A stretch of 64,000 nucleotides of DNA, taken from NCBI GenBank assembly GCA_020639115.1, contig JACKHG010000002.1, positions 372,001 through 436,000 on the forward strand, in the 5' to 3' direction. This stretch comes from Phycisphaerales bacterium. Its GTDB lineage: Bacteria; Planctomycetota; Phycisphaerae; UBA1845. The notes under the pieces were generated by a model, which was not told the origin of the DNA, did no database searches, and saw nothing but the letters and a program-made list of their open reading frames with translations. Positions 7,417 to 14,716 of this stretch are shown here, piece by piece (the first letter of the stretch is position 1; the number at the start of each line of letters is the position of its first letter). The position numbers and the translations under genes are program-made.

Positions 7417-7968
7417 ATGTTCTTCGAAAGGAGCGGGCCGGTCTGGGAGACGCTTCGCGGGTTGGAAGCGCGCCTCGATCTGGCAAACATCCAGTACGTC
7501 ATTATTGGAGGTCTCGCGCTCAATGCATACCGCTATGCGCGTCAGACGATCGACGTCGATGTTGTCGTGACATCGGAGGGGTTTGACGTCTTTCGGCGGT
7601 CGTTGGCGGGCGAGGACTATGTTCCCGCCACAGGAGCCCCGCGACGGTTCCGCGATGCCCGTACGGACGTGACCGTCGATTTTCTAATCGCCGGGGAGTT
7701 GGCGGGCCATCGCGGCAAGAACCGCAAGATCCAGTTTCCTGACCCGGGCGATGCGCAACTGCAGATGGACCTGCGGACGGTCACATTGCCGCGCCTCATC
7801 GAGTTGAAGCTGGTAACCTGGCGATACAAGGACTGGGGCGACGTCGTGGAGCTCATTCGTATCAATCAACTTGACGAATCGTTCGCCGATCAGCTCGATT
7901 CCCTTGTGCGCAGTGCCTTCCTTCAGTGCTACGATCAAGCCAACGATCCTGGGTACGACGCGGGATAG
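7417..7968 (+). CDS. nucleotidyltransferase-fold protein (AbiEii/DUF6036-like)
   Basis: A 183-residue protein with the minimal nucleotidyltransferase signature: GG in VIIGGLALNAYRYAR, then DVDVVV with paired acidic residues and a later acidic strand (VTVDFLIAG). Such proteins transfer nucleotides to proteins or RNA and are often toxin or antitoxin components, but no HEPN or AbiEi-like partner is adjacent. The ATG at 7417 has ACGGAGG about 6 bases upstream. It lies 35 bases before the AAA ATPase on the same strand, so it may be cotranscribed. Whether it belongs to that system is unclear. Confidence 0.75.
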   Translation: MFFERSGPVWETLRGLEARLDLANIQYVIIGGLALNAYRYARQTIDVDVVVTSEGFDVFRRSLAGEDYVPATGAPRRFRDARTDVTVDFLIAGELAGHRGKNRKIQFPDPGDAQLQMDLRTVTLPRLIELKLVTWRYKDWGDVVELIRINQLDESFADQLDSLVRSAFLQCYDQANDPGYDAG

Positions 7969-8003
7969 GTCCGCCTCCGGGATTTCGCCAACTGGACCTG
8001 CTC

Positions 8004-9128
8004 ATGCCCGTTTCATACGCAACATTCGAACGTCTCAAGGACAAGGGAGTGGCTGCCTATCGCAAGGGCGAGTACGCCGCCGCCAAGTCGTACCTGTCCG
8101 AGGCAGCCGAGTGCATGGTCGAACTGGCCGAGGCCGCCAATACGCCCGAATTGCGCCGGCAGCGCGAGGAGATCGCGGCTGAGCTGATCGACCTCGCCAA
8201 GGACTGCAAGGCGTACGAGTCGGCGCCGCCCGGCAAACGCCCGCGGCTGCGCGTCAAGGATGACGAGGACGGCAACGGCAAGGACGCGTCCGAGTGGATC
8301 GTGCGCGACAAGCCGGACATCGGCTTCGACGACATCGCCGGCCTCGAGGACATCAAGCAGGAGATCCGGCTGAAGATGATCTACCCCTTCAGCCACCCCG
8401 AACTGGCCCAGCGCTACGGCATCAGCGTCGGCGGCGGCCTGCTGCTCTACGGCCCGCCGGGCACCGGGAAAACCATGATGGCCAAGGCCATCGCCCACGA
8501 GATCGACGCAACGTTCTTCGTCATCAGCCCAGCCCAGATCCTCAGCAAGTGGGTCGGTGAGGCCGAGCAGAACGTCCGCAAGCTCTTCGCAGCCGCCAAG
8601 GAAGAGGCGAAGAGCGTGATTTTCGTCGACGAGATCGAAGCGCTGATTCCCAAGCGGCGCAGCGACAGTTCCACCGTCATGGCCCGCGTCGTCCCGCAGA
8701 TCCTCCAGGAGGTCGAGGGCTTCGACCGCAACAGCGACCGCGCCCTGCTCTTCGTCGGCGCGACCAACAAGCCGTGGATGCTCGACGAGGCGGTCATGCG
8801 CCCCGGCCGCTTCGATACCCGTGTGTACGTGGGCCTGCCGGACGCGCCCGCTCGCTTCAAGCTGCTGGAAATCAACCTGGGGCACCGGCCGCTGGCTGCG
8901 GATGTGGATCTGGGTAATTTGTGTGACCGGCTCGATGGATACAGTGGTGCTGATATCAAGAGCATCTGTCAGCAGGCTGCCCAGGTCGCGTTCATGGACG
9001 CCATGGCGGGGGCGGACGGTCGTGCCATCCGTCAGCAGGACCTGCTCGCGGTGCTCGAGCGGTCTCAGCCATCCGTCCGTCCCGCCGACCTGGGCCGCTT
9101 CGACCGCTTCGTGGAAAGCGGGGCCTGA
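8004..9128 (+). CDS. Vps4/katanin-like AAA ATPase with N-terminal MIT-like domain
   Basis: A 374-residue AAA ATPase of the meiotic clade (Vps4, katanin, spastin, archaeal CdvC). Residues 1-75 form a three-helix bundle with an MIT-like pattern (GVAAYRKGEYAAAKSYL and two further helices). After a charged linker come the AAA entry motif FDDIAGLEDIK, Walker A GPPGTGKT (150-157), the pore-loop region SKWVGEAE, Walker B VIFVDEIEAL (D209, E210) and the arginine-finger segment MRPGRFD. The C-terminus has GYSGADI and an end like the Vps4 C-terminal helix (RSQPSVRPADLGRFDRF); the Vps4 beta-domain insertion seems absent. It should disassemble filaments whose tails bind the MIT domain. The ESCRT-like proteins upstream are the obvious substrates (inference). 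Confidence 0.85.
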   Translation: MPVSYATFERLKDKGVAAYRKGEYAAAKSYLSEAAECMVELAEAANTPELRRQREEIAAELIDLAKDCKAYESAPPGKRPRLRVKDDEDGNGKDASEWIVRDKPDIGFDDIAGLEDIKQEIRLKMIYPFSHPELAQRYGISVGGGLLLYGPPGTGKTMMAKAIAHEIDATFFVISPAQILSKWVGEAEQNVRKLFAAAKEEAKSVIFVDEIEALIPKRRSDSSTVMARVVPQILQEVEGFDRNSDRALLFVGATNKPWMLDEAVMRPGRFDTRVYVGLPDAPARFKLLEINLGHRPLAADVDLGNLCDRLDGYSGADIKSICQQAAQVAFMDAMAGADGRAIRQQDLLAVLERSQPSVRPADLGRFDRFVESGA

Positions 9129-9290
9129 AGTGCGCCGAATCTCTGCGCGGGCGCGCTCGAATACAAAGCCGGACGGACTCTATAGTGGAGCGGTCACCCG
9201 GCGGCGCGACAATAGAATCGAAGAGGGGCTGGTCACAGCGCGCAAGCGCGGCACGCAGCCGCGCGAGGTGAGAGAAGCGAGGACGGGCGC

Positions 9291-11042
9291 ATGAGCGGCA
9301 CGGTTCAACTCGACAAGTGGTTTCGCGACGGCCGCGCGGTGGCGATGTTGGCGCCGGCTGAGGGGCTCTTCGGCATGCTGCGCCGCACGTTCGAGCTGCC
9401 CGCGGATTTCGCGGCGCTCCTTCGCCGCAGCGACGGCCGTCACCTGGCGGTCGAGCCGGGTGGCAAGGTGCCCGGCGACGACGCGGTCGATGTGCTCTTC
9501 GTCCGCACGACGCCGCTCGAACTCGCCTGGGTCTGTCCGCAACTGGTCGCCCACGATCGCTACCTCTGCGACGCCCGCGTCACGCTGGGCCTGCGCGTGC
9601 TCAACGAACGTGCCGACCTCGAGGCGGTGCGCGATCAGATTCTCGGAAGCCGCCGCGCGCTCGACATTCACGAGGTCGAACGCTTCCTCCAGCCGCACGT
9701 CGAGCGTGCCCTGCGCACGGTCGTGGCGGAGGAAGAGGCGGCTGCGCTTATCGACGGGTCAGCCGCAGGACTTGCGGCGCAGGCCGTCACCGCGGCGCTG
9801 CAGGGGCCCTGCTTTTCCAGCGGTCTTGCGGTCGTGTCCGCACCGACCGTTGCGATCGCTTCGCCGGCGTACCAGCGGATGCGCGAGGCGGAGCAGCGCG
9901 CCGCCCGGGCGCTAGACGAACACGAGGCCCAGAGCGAGCTGCGCGACGCGCTGGCCAGCGCCCAGCGCGCCCAGCTCGAGCATCTCGAGGGCATGCTCGC
10001 CCGGCTCAACCAGCTCGCCGAGAACTCCCCGCAGGTCGAACTGCCAGAGTTGATGCGCTCCTTTGAGGAAACCCAGCGCGGCCAGCTTTACGCCGCACTG
10101 CTCGCGACGCGCGCCCGCAAGCCCGTGACGCGCTATGTTGCCGTCGTCGCCGGACATGAGCTGCTCTTCTTCGATCCGCAGGGAACGGGCGACATCGTGC
10201 GCCGCGTACGGATCGAACAGCCCGCCGGGGCGCTGCGCAGCGTGCAGTATGACAGCGAGGCCGGCCTGGTTCTGCTGGGCGCGGCCCATGGGATTTACAT
10301 GCTGGCGCCGGACGCGACCGAGCCGCAGAAGGTGCTGCGCGCGCCGGAGGACCGCGCCGTGCGCGGCGGTTTCAATGCCGTGGCGCTGCGCGGCGACAAC
10401 GTCGTGGCCACGCATTCGGAACGCGGCATCGTGCACTGGCGACTTGGCGAACCCGAAGAGAGTCGCCAGCTCTTCGCGGACCTCATCCAGGGGGCGAGCG
10501 CCGTGCGCAACGCCCGCTTTGCCGGCGACCGGTTCTGGTGTTCGTACGACGCCAATGTTCTGTCGGCGCCCGCCGACGATCTTGCGGCGGCGCCGGTGGT
10601 GCACTGCATCAACCCCTACAGTTCCATTTCCGCGCTGCTGGTGGTCGGTGACCAGGTCTATCTCGGCAACTCCGATGGCGACCTGCACGTGACGCGTTTC
10701 GACGGCGCGCCGCCGCGCCTGCTGCATGGTGGCAGCCGGCGGCCCGTGGAGTCGATCGCCCTCGTCACCGCCGGCGGCATTCCCCGGCTGCTCTACACCG
10801 ATACGTCGCTCGCGGTGTTCTGCCGCGTGATCGGCGACACCTTTACCTGCCGGTACGAAGCCGGCGGCCAAACGGTGCGCCGCGCGGAGTCGGCGGCGGA
10901 CATCATCGCCGCTACGACCGACGCGCGCGATCGCGTGCTGCTCTGGAGGTCGGACGAGCCGGAGCGTCCCGCCGCGGTCATCAACGTGCTGCGTCTCACC
11001 GGGCACAGCGTCCAGGACGTGTGCCTGATTCCGCACGCGTGA
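9291..11042 (+). CDS. predicted SPFH/band-7-like domain plus coiled coil plus beta-propeller-like protein
   Basis: A 583-residue protein with three visible parts. Residues about 1-190 have the strand-helix order of SPFH/band-7 proteins (VDVLFVRTTPLELAW, VTLGLRVLNERADLEAV, a helix around VERFLQPHVERALRTVV, and a final strand). A heparin-like charged coiled coil (about 190-270) follows. The C-terminal half (about 280-580) is a run of four-stranded repeats typical of WD40-like propellers. No membrane helix is seen. SPFH proteins organise membrane microdomains and are known partners of PspA-type systems. The gene starts 162 bases after the Vps4-like ATPase; TATAGT at 9181-9186 could be its own -10. 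The SPFH call is by pattern, and the propeller call is firmer. Confidence 0.55.
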   Translation: MSGTVQLDKWFRDGRAVAMLAPAEGLFGMLRRTFELPADFAALLRRSDGRHLAVEPGGKVPGDDAVDVLFVRTTPLELAWVCPQLVAHDRYLCDARVTLGLRVLNERADLEAVRDQILGSRRALDIHEVERFLQPHVERALRTVVAEEEAAALIDGSAAGLAAQAVTAALQGPCFSSGLAVVSAPTVAIASPAYQRMREAEQRAARALDEHEAQSELRDALASAQRAQLEHLEGMLARLNQLAENSPQVELPELMRSFEETQRGQLYAALLATRARKPVTRYVAVVAGHELLFFDPQGTGDIVRRVRIEQPAGALRSVQYDSEAGLVLLGAAHGIYMLAPDATEPQKVLRAPEDRAVRGGFNAVALRGDNVVATHSERGIVHWRLGEPEESRQLFADLIQGASAVRNARFAGDRFWCSYDANVLSAPADDLAAAPVVHCINPYSSISALLVVGDQVYLGNSDGDLHVTRFDGAPPRLLHGGSRRPVESIALVTAGGIPRLLYTDTSLAVFCRVIGDTFTCRYEAGGQTVRRAESAADIIAATTDARDRVLLWRSDEPERPAAVINVLRLTGHSVQDVCLIPHA

Positions 11043-11529
11043 CCGCCCCGCACCTGCGGTCAGCGCCCATCACCACCAAGTGTCGTCAAGTTTTGGATTG
11101 AGGATAGACGGTTCGGTCGCATGACCGTCCCCGGATGTGCGCGCAAGAAAAAAGAAAGCACCTGATGCCACTGGGGCGGTCAGGTGCTTTCCGGAGGGGA
11201 AAGAAGCGCTGTCAGCTTCGAAGCTTGCAAAGTCATGAAGGCGGATGGGCACAAGCTGATTGCCGCGCAGCGTGGGTCACGGCCCGCCTCAATTTGACCA
11301 ATAATAGCACTGCCGCGCGCATCGACAACCGAGGAAATCGTAGTTGCGTGCAAGATGAGGTGTTCACCTGATGCGGCAGCGTTCGAGATCAGACCGTTGG
11401 GCGCTAGCCACGTTCGCGCACTCTGCCAAGTATGTGGCACTTGCGTCAAAGCAGGCGAAATGGGGGATTCAAAAAGCGGCAGACCGGGCGAACCGATCGT
11501 CACGGCTCGGCCTCAATGTGCACAGCGGT
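11043..11529. other. 487-bp intergenic region between convergent genes
   Basis: Lies between the end of the SPFH-like gene and the end of lpxA. It starts with a short hairpin overlapping the stop codon (TGACCGC...GCGGTCA, 11040-11062) and contains the lpxA-side terminator. The rest (about 11250-11529) is less GC-rich and has no credible ORF with a Shine-Dalgarno. Confidence 0.6.
11148..11190 (-). terminator. Rho-independent terminator reading from lpxA
   Basis: A perfect 11-bp stem (AAAGCACCTGA at 11155-11165, TCAGGTGCTTT at 11180-11190). On the minus strand it is followed by T-runs (A-run at 11148-11153 on the plus strand). It is 340 bases past the lpxA stop, the only upstream gene in that direction. 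Confidence 0.8.
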
Positions 11530-12354
11530 TCAGTCAGCGACGGTTGAATCCTCTTGCCCACGTTTACGCGCAGCGCCCAGGCTGCGTCCGCCGATACTGC
11601 GCCGTGACGGAGCCAGCGCGAACTCGATGAGGCGTCGTCCGGCGTCGGTGCGTGCCTGATCGGCGAAATCGCGGGCGGCGCGACCGATGGTTGTTCCCGA
11701 GCGGAAGAAGCGGCGGTGGATCGTGCGGAGTTCATCGATCGCCTCGGCAGTGAATCCGTTGCGGCGCAGCCCGATCCGATTGATGCCCGTGCAGATGTTG
11801 CGATCCACGTGGCTCATGAAGGGCAGGGCGTCCTGGGTGATCAGCGCGCCTCCGCCCACCATGGCATATTCCCCAATGCGGCAGAACTGATGGACGGCGG
11901 CCAGCCCGCCGATCACCGTGCAGCGCCCGACGCTGCAGTGGCCGGCGAGCTGGACGCCGTTGATGAGGATGACGCGGTCCGCGACGGTGCAGTTGTGGGC
12001 GACGTGCGCCCAGGCCATGATCATGCAGTCGTCGCCGACGCTGGTCGTCGACTCCGGGGCGGTGCCGCGGTGGATGGTCACGCCTTCGCGCAGGACGGTG
12101 CGGGCGCCGACGCGGCAGTAGCTGCGTTCGCCGGTGTGGGCCCGGTCCTGGGGGGGGCCGCCGATGGCGGCGAACGGATGGATGACGCACTCCGGGCCGA
12201 TCTCGGTGTGGCCGGTCAGGTGGGCCTGGGCGATGATGCGGGTGCCTGCGCCCACGCGTACGGGTCCATCGATGACGACGTAGGGGCCGACCTCGACATC
12301 GGCTTCGAGTTCAGCCTCGGGGCTGACTGAGGCGTTGGGGTGGATCGAGGGCAT
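11530..12354 (-). CDS. lpxA: acyl-ACP--UDP-N-acetylglucosamine O-acyltransferase
   Basis: First enzyme of lipid A synthesis, transferring a hydroxyacyl chain from ACP to UDP-GlcNAc in the cytoplasm. The 274-residue protein has the hexapeptide left-handed beta-helix (from VSPEAELEADVEVGPYVVID on) and the LpxA catalytic region AHVAHNC with H120 as the likely catalytic histidine. It ends in the helical C-terminal domain (NRIGLRRNGFTAEAIDELR), and a Lys/Arg-rich tail is added. Its presence implies LPS-type lipid A. No lpxD, lpxB or fabZ neighbour is seen, so it is separated from the usual cluster and has its own terminator. Confidence 0.93.
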   Translation of the reverse strand: MPSIHPNASVSPEAELEADVEVGPYVVIDGPVRVGAGTRIIAQAHLTGHTEIGPECVIHPFAAIGGPPQDRAHTGERSYCRVGARTVLREGVTIHRGTAPESTTSVGDDCMIMAWAHVAHNCTVADRVILINGVQLAGHCSVGRCTVIGGLAAVHQFCRIGEYAMVGGGALITQDALPFMSHVDRNICTGINRIGLRRNGFTAEAIDELRTIHRRFFRSGTTIGRAARDFADQARTDAGRRLIEFALAPSRRSIGGRSLGAARKRGQEDSTVAD

Positions 12355-12395
12355 CTTTCATTGTCACTTTATTTTCTTTTGTCGGTCTGTCTCAG

Positions 12396-12423
12396 GGGTA
12401 GCCCAAGCGTTTTTGGGCCACCC
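12396..12423 (+). repeat. imperfect palindrome / hairpin upstream of lpxA
   Basis: GGGTAGCCCAA (12396-12406) pairs with TTGGGCCACCC (12413-12423) with one mismatch and a six-base loop. It could be a REP-type intergenic palindrome or an operator 42 bases from the lpxA start. No second copy was noticed in this window. Confidence 0.45.
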
Positions 12424-12516
12424 GTTTGTTGCCGTGAGAGGCATCATTCTAGGCGGGGCAATGGCAGGAGCAAGGTTGTTGGCGGGGGGGCGTCAGGATG
12501 ACCAAGCAATCGGAGG

Positions 12517-12545
12517 TTGACTTTTAGTAGGTAAGCGCCGATACT
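12517..12545 (+). promoter_or_regulatory. putative sigma70 promoter of pseudopilin gene
   Basis: TTGACT (12517-12522) and GATACT (12540-12545) are 17 bases apart. Transcription from here would give a leader of about 145 bases before the ATG at 12699. Confidence 0.45.
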
Positions 12546-12698
12546 ATCTGTTGCTGTGTGGTCCGTCCGACACGACGGGGGTGCGAGGTATGCGCCTGCT
12601 GTCGCATGCGATTTGTCAATCCCAATGTAACAAGCATTGCTGCATTGGAGTGAGCGCCCGGCCAGTCCGGGGTTCATTTGCAATTTGGAGACCCTGAT

Positions 12699-13793
12699 AT
12701 GAAGAATCGGAAAGACACGCCCCGCGGGTGGCGTGGTGGCCGGCGGGCATTCACGCTGGTCGAGTTGCTCGTGGTCATCTCGATCATTGCGTTGTTGATC
12801 GCGATTCTGCTGCCTTCGTTGAAGCGCGCCCGCGAGACGGCAAAACGAGTGGCCTGCAATGCGAACGTGCGCGGCATCGCCCAGGCGGGCTTGACGTACG
12901 CGACGGACGATCCCAACGAGAACGGGATTCCGGTGCATCCATTCGATCTCATTCCCGGTATCAACCTGCTCACCTACTCGTATTACGGCTGGGGAGGCAA
13001 GGGGGGCAAGGGAAGCGGTACCGCGACGAACAACTGGAATGACAGTCTGTTTTCCGGCGGCAAGTGGATGGAGGCCTCGCGCAGACCGCTGAACAACGTC
13101 ATCTACAAGAACGGTCTGAAGAAGTATGACGCCAACAATACCGACTGGCGGGAGGACGTCGAGTTAGACCTGGATCTCTTCCACGACCCCGGTGATCGGG
13201 CCTTCCCCGGCATGCACTACAAGGGCTGGAAAGATACCGGTTATTCGTCGTACGACTACTTCGGCACGTCGTACGCGTCCAATCCGCTGTTCGTCGGGGT
13301 CCCGGGAGCGGGCAACCCGCTGCAATCCAACGGTGTCTACCTGCGTCCGCTGTCGCGCGTGCCCAACCCGGCCAATACGATCATGTATTGGGAGAACGCT
13401 GCGCGGTTTGCCTTCTTCGCGGACAACGCGAAGTCCAATGGCGGCGACTACGATCAGACCGGCTGCTTCTGGCCCTACCGCCCGGAGGGGCTGTACACCG
13501 CCCACGGCTCGCACGGGAAAGACTGGCACTTCAACGTCGCCTTTACCGACGGTCACTCGACCTTCATCAAGATCAAGGGATCCGGGAGATCGGAGATCCC
13601 GCTTCAGAAGATGCCGCAGTCGTGCCGGCCGCCCAATCCCAGTTGCGAGTGCGTGTTCGTGCGCGGGCTGGGCTGGCAGTTGGACACGCTGCCTGCCGAC
13701 CTGATCGAAACCAACAAGACGCGCGGTTCATCGTCGAGTGGTGGTTCGGTTGCGACGGGTGGCAATTCCTCAGAACTTGTCGTCGTTGAATAG
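12699..13793 (+). CDS. pseudopilin-type protein with prepilin methylation motif and H-x9-DG-like end
   Basis: A 364-residue secreted or surface protein of the large planctomycete pseudopilin group. A basic leader is followed by the prepilin peptidase motif AFTLVE (cleavage after A17; E22 is the conserved glutamate) and a hydrophobic helix (about 23-40). The body has Gly/Tyr/Asn-rich stretches and the block WHFNVAFTDGHSTFIKI, close to the H-x9-DG region of DUF1559-type proteins. The tail is Ser/Gly-rich. ATG 12699 has TTGGAG at 8 bases; an ATG at 12678 lacks a ribosome site. It is monocistronic, with a strong terminator behind it. Such paralogues are usually processed by a type II secretion/type IV pilus peptidase. 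Confidence 0.88.
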   Translation: MKNRKDTPRGWRGGRRAFTLVELLVVISIIALLIAILLPSLKRARETAKRVACNANVRGIAQAGLTYATDDPNENGIPVHPFDLIPGINLLTYSYYGWGGKGGKGSGTATNNWNDSLFSGGKWMEASRRPLNNVIYKNGLKKYDANNTDWREDVELDLDLFHDPGDRAFPGMHYKGWKDTGYSSYDYFGTSYASNPLFVGVPGAGNPLQSNGVYLRPLSRVPNPANTIMYWENAARFAFFADNAKSNGGDYDQTGCFWPYRPEGLYTAHGSHGKDWHFNVAFTDGHSTFIKIKGSGRSEIPLQKMPQSCRPPNPSCECVFVRGLGWQLDTLPADLIETNKTRGSSSSGGSVATGGNSSELVVVE

Positions 13794-13856
13794 CGCACTT
13801 GTGCGAAGGTGTGTGCCGCGCGCACACGTCTGGCCGACCGGCCAATCATCTGCAAT

Positions 13857-13898
13857 CTCGGCGCTGCGAGTTCGCTGCTCGCGGCGCCGAGTTTTTTT
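13857..13898 (+). terminator. Rho-independent terminator after the pseudopilin gene
   Basis: An 8-bp outer stem CTCGGCGC/GCGCCGAG (13857-13864, 13884-13891), extended inward by GCGAG/CTCGC, followed by seven Ts (13892-13898). Confidence 0.9.
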
Positions 13899-13972
13899 GT
13901 ATCGGGGTCGCAGCCAGTTCCGCCGAGCGTGTGCGCTGGTGTTTCGAGGGTGCTCCGCGTAAAATCCTGGCC

Positions 13973-14716
13973 ATGACGGCCCCAATCGTGGTGACCACCG
14001 ATCTGTGCAAGGAGTACCGCATGGGAGGTGGTGTTGTGCGGGCGCTGGACCGCGTGTCGCTGAGCGTCCGCCGCGGCGAACTCGTCGCGATCATGGGGGC
14101 CAGTGGTTCCGGCAAGAGCACCCTGCTGCATCTGATCGGGGGGCTGGATTTTCCCACGTCGGGCACCGTGGCAGTGGAGGGCGAGGAACTGACCGGCTTG
14201 TCCGATCGGGCGCGGACGATCTTCCGGCGGCGCCGGCTGGGCGTCGTCTTTCAGTCCTTCAACCTCCTGCCGACGCTGAGTGCCGTCGAAAACGTGGCGC
14301 TGCCCATGCTGGTGGATGGCGCCGGCCGCGACGACTTCGTGGCGCGGGCGGAGGCTGCCCTGCGCTTGGTCGATATGGGGCACCGGCTGCGCCATCGCCC
14401 CGAAGCCCTCTCCGGCGGGGAACAGCAGCGCGTGGCCATCGCCCGGGCCCTGCTCAATGACCCAGCCGTCGTGCTTGCGGACGAACCCACCGGCAACCTC
14501 GATTCCGATCACGCCGAGTCCATCTGGGGCCTGCTGCGCCGCCTGGTGGACGACGAACAGCGCACCGTCGTGGCGGTGACCCATGAGCCGTCCGGGGCGC
14601 GGCACGCCGATCGCATCGTCGTGCTGCGCGACGGCCGCATCGTGGGAACCATCGCCGAACCCGGAGGTCTGGATGCGTCACTGGTTTCAACTCGCTACGC
14701 GGAACTGGTGGGCTAG
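13973..14716 (+). CDS. ABC transporter ATP-binding protein (LolD/MacB type)
   Basis: A 247-residue ATPase of the family that drives FtsX-type permeases. It shows Walker A GASGSGKST (42-50), the Q-loop FQSFNLLPTLSAVENVALP, signature LSGGEQQRVAIARALL, Walker B VVLADEPTGNLDS and the H-loop VTHE. The permease gene begins 44 bases before this stop, in another frame, so the two are tightly coupled. MacB/LolD-like systems move lipoproteins, peptides or lipids out of the inner membrane or act as mechanotransmitters; the substrate is unknown. The ATG at 13973 lacks a clear Shine-Dalgarno. Confidence 0.93.
   Translation: MTAPIVVTTDLCKEYRMGGGVVRALDRVSLSVRRGELVAIMGASGSGKSTLLHLIGGLDFPTSGTVAVEGEELTGLSDRARTIFRRRRLGVVFQSFNLLPTLSAVENVALPMLVDGAGRDDFVARAEAALRLVDMGHRLRHRPEALSGGEQQRVAIARALLNDPAVVLADEPTGNLDSDHAESIWGLLRRLVDDEQRTVVAVTHEPSGARHADRIVVLRDGRIVGTIAEPGGLDASLVSTRYAELVG

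Larger units (their letters stand above)
12355..12698. other. 344-bp divergent intergenic region (lpxA / pseudopilin)
   Basis: Holds the starts of two divergent transcripts. It contains a hairpin at 12396-12423 and a sigma70-like promoter for the pseudopilin gene. There is no credible ORF. Confidence 0.7.

Noticed and set aside
7417..7968. AbiE-type toxin-antitoxin pair
   Set aside because: Only the nucleotidyltransferase-like gene is present; no AbiEi antitoxin or HEPN gene adjoins it.
11180..11503. 107-residue frame in the gap before lpxA
   Set aside because: No ribosome site, atypical codon use, and it overlaps the lpxA terminator.
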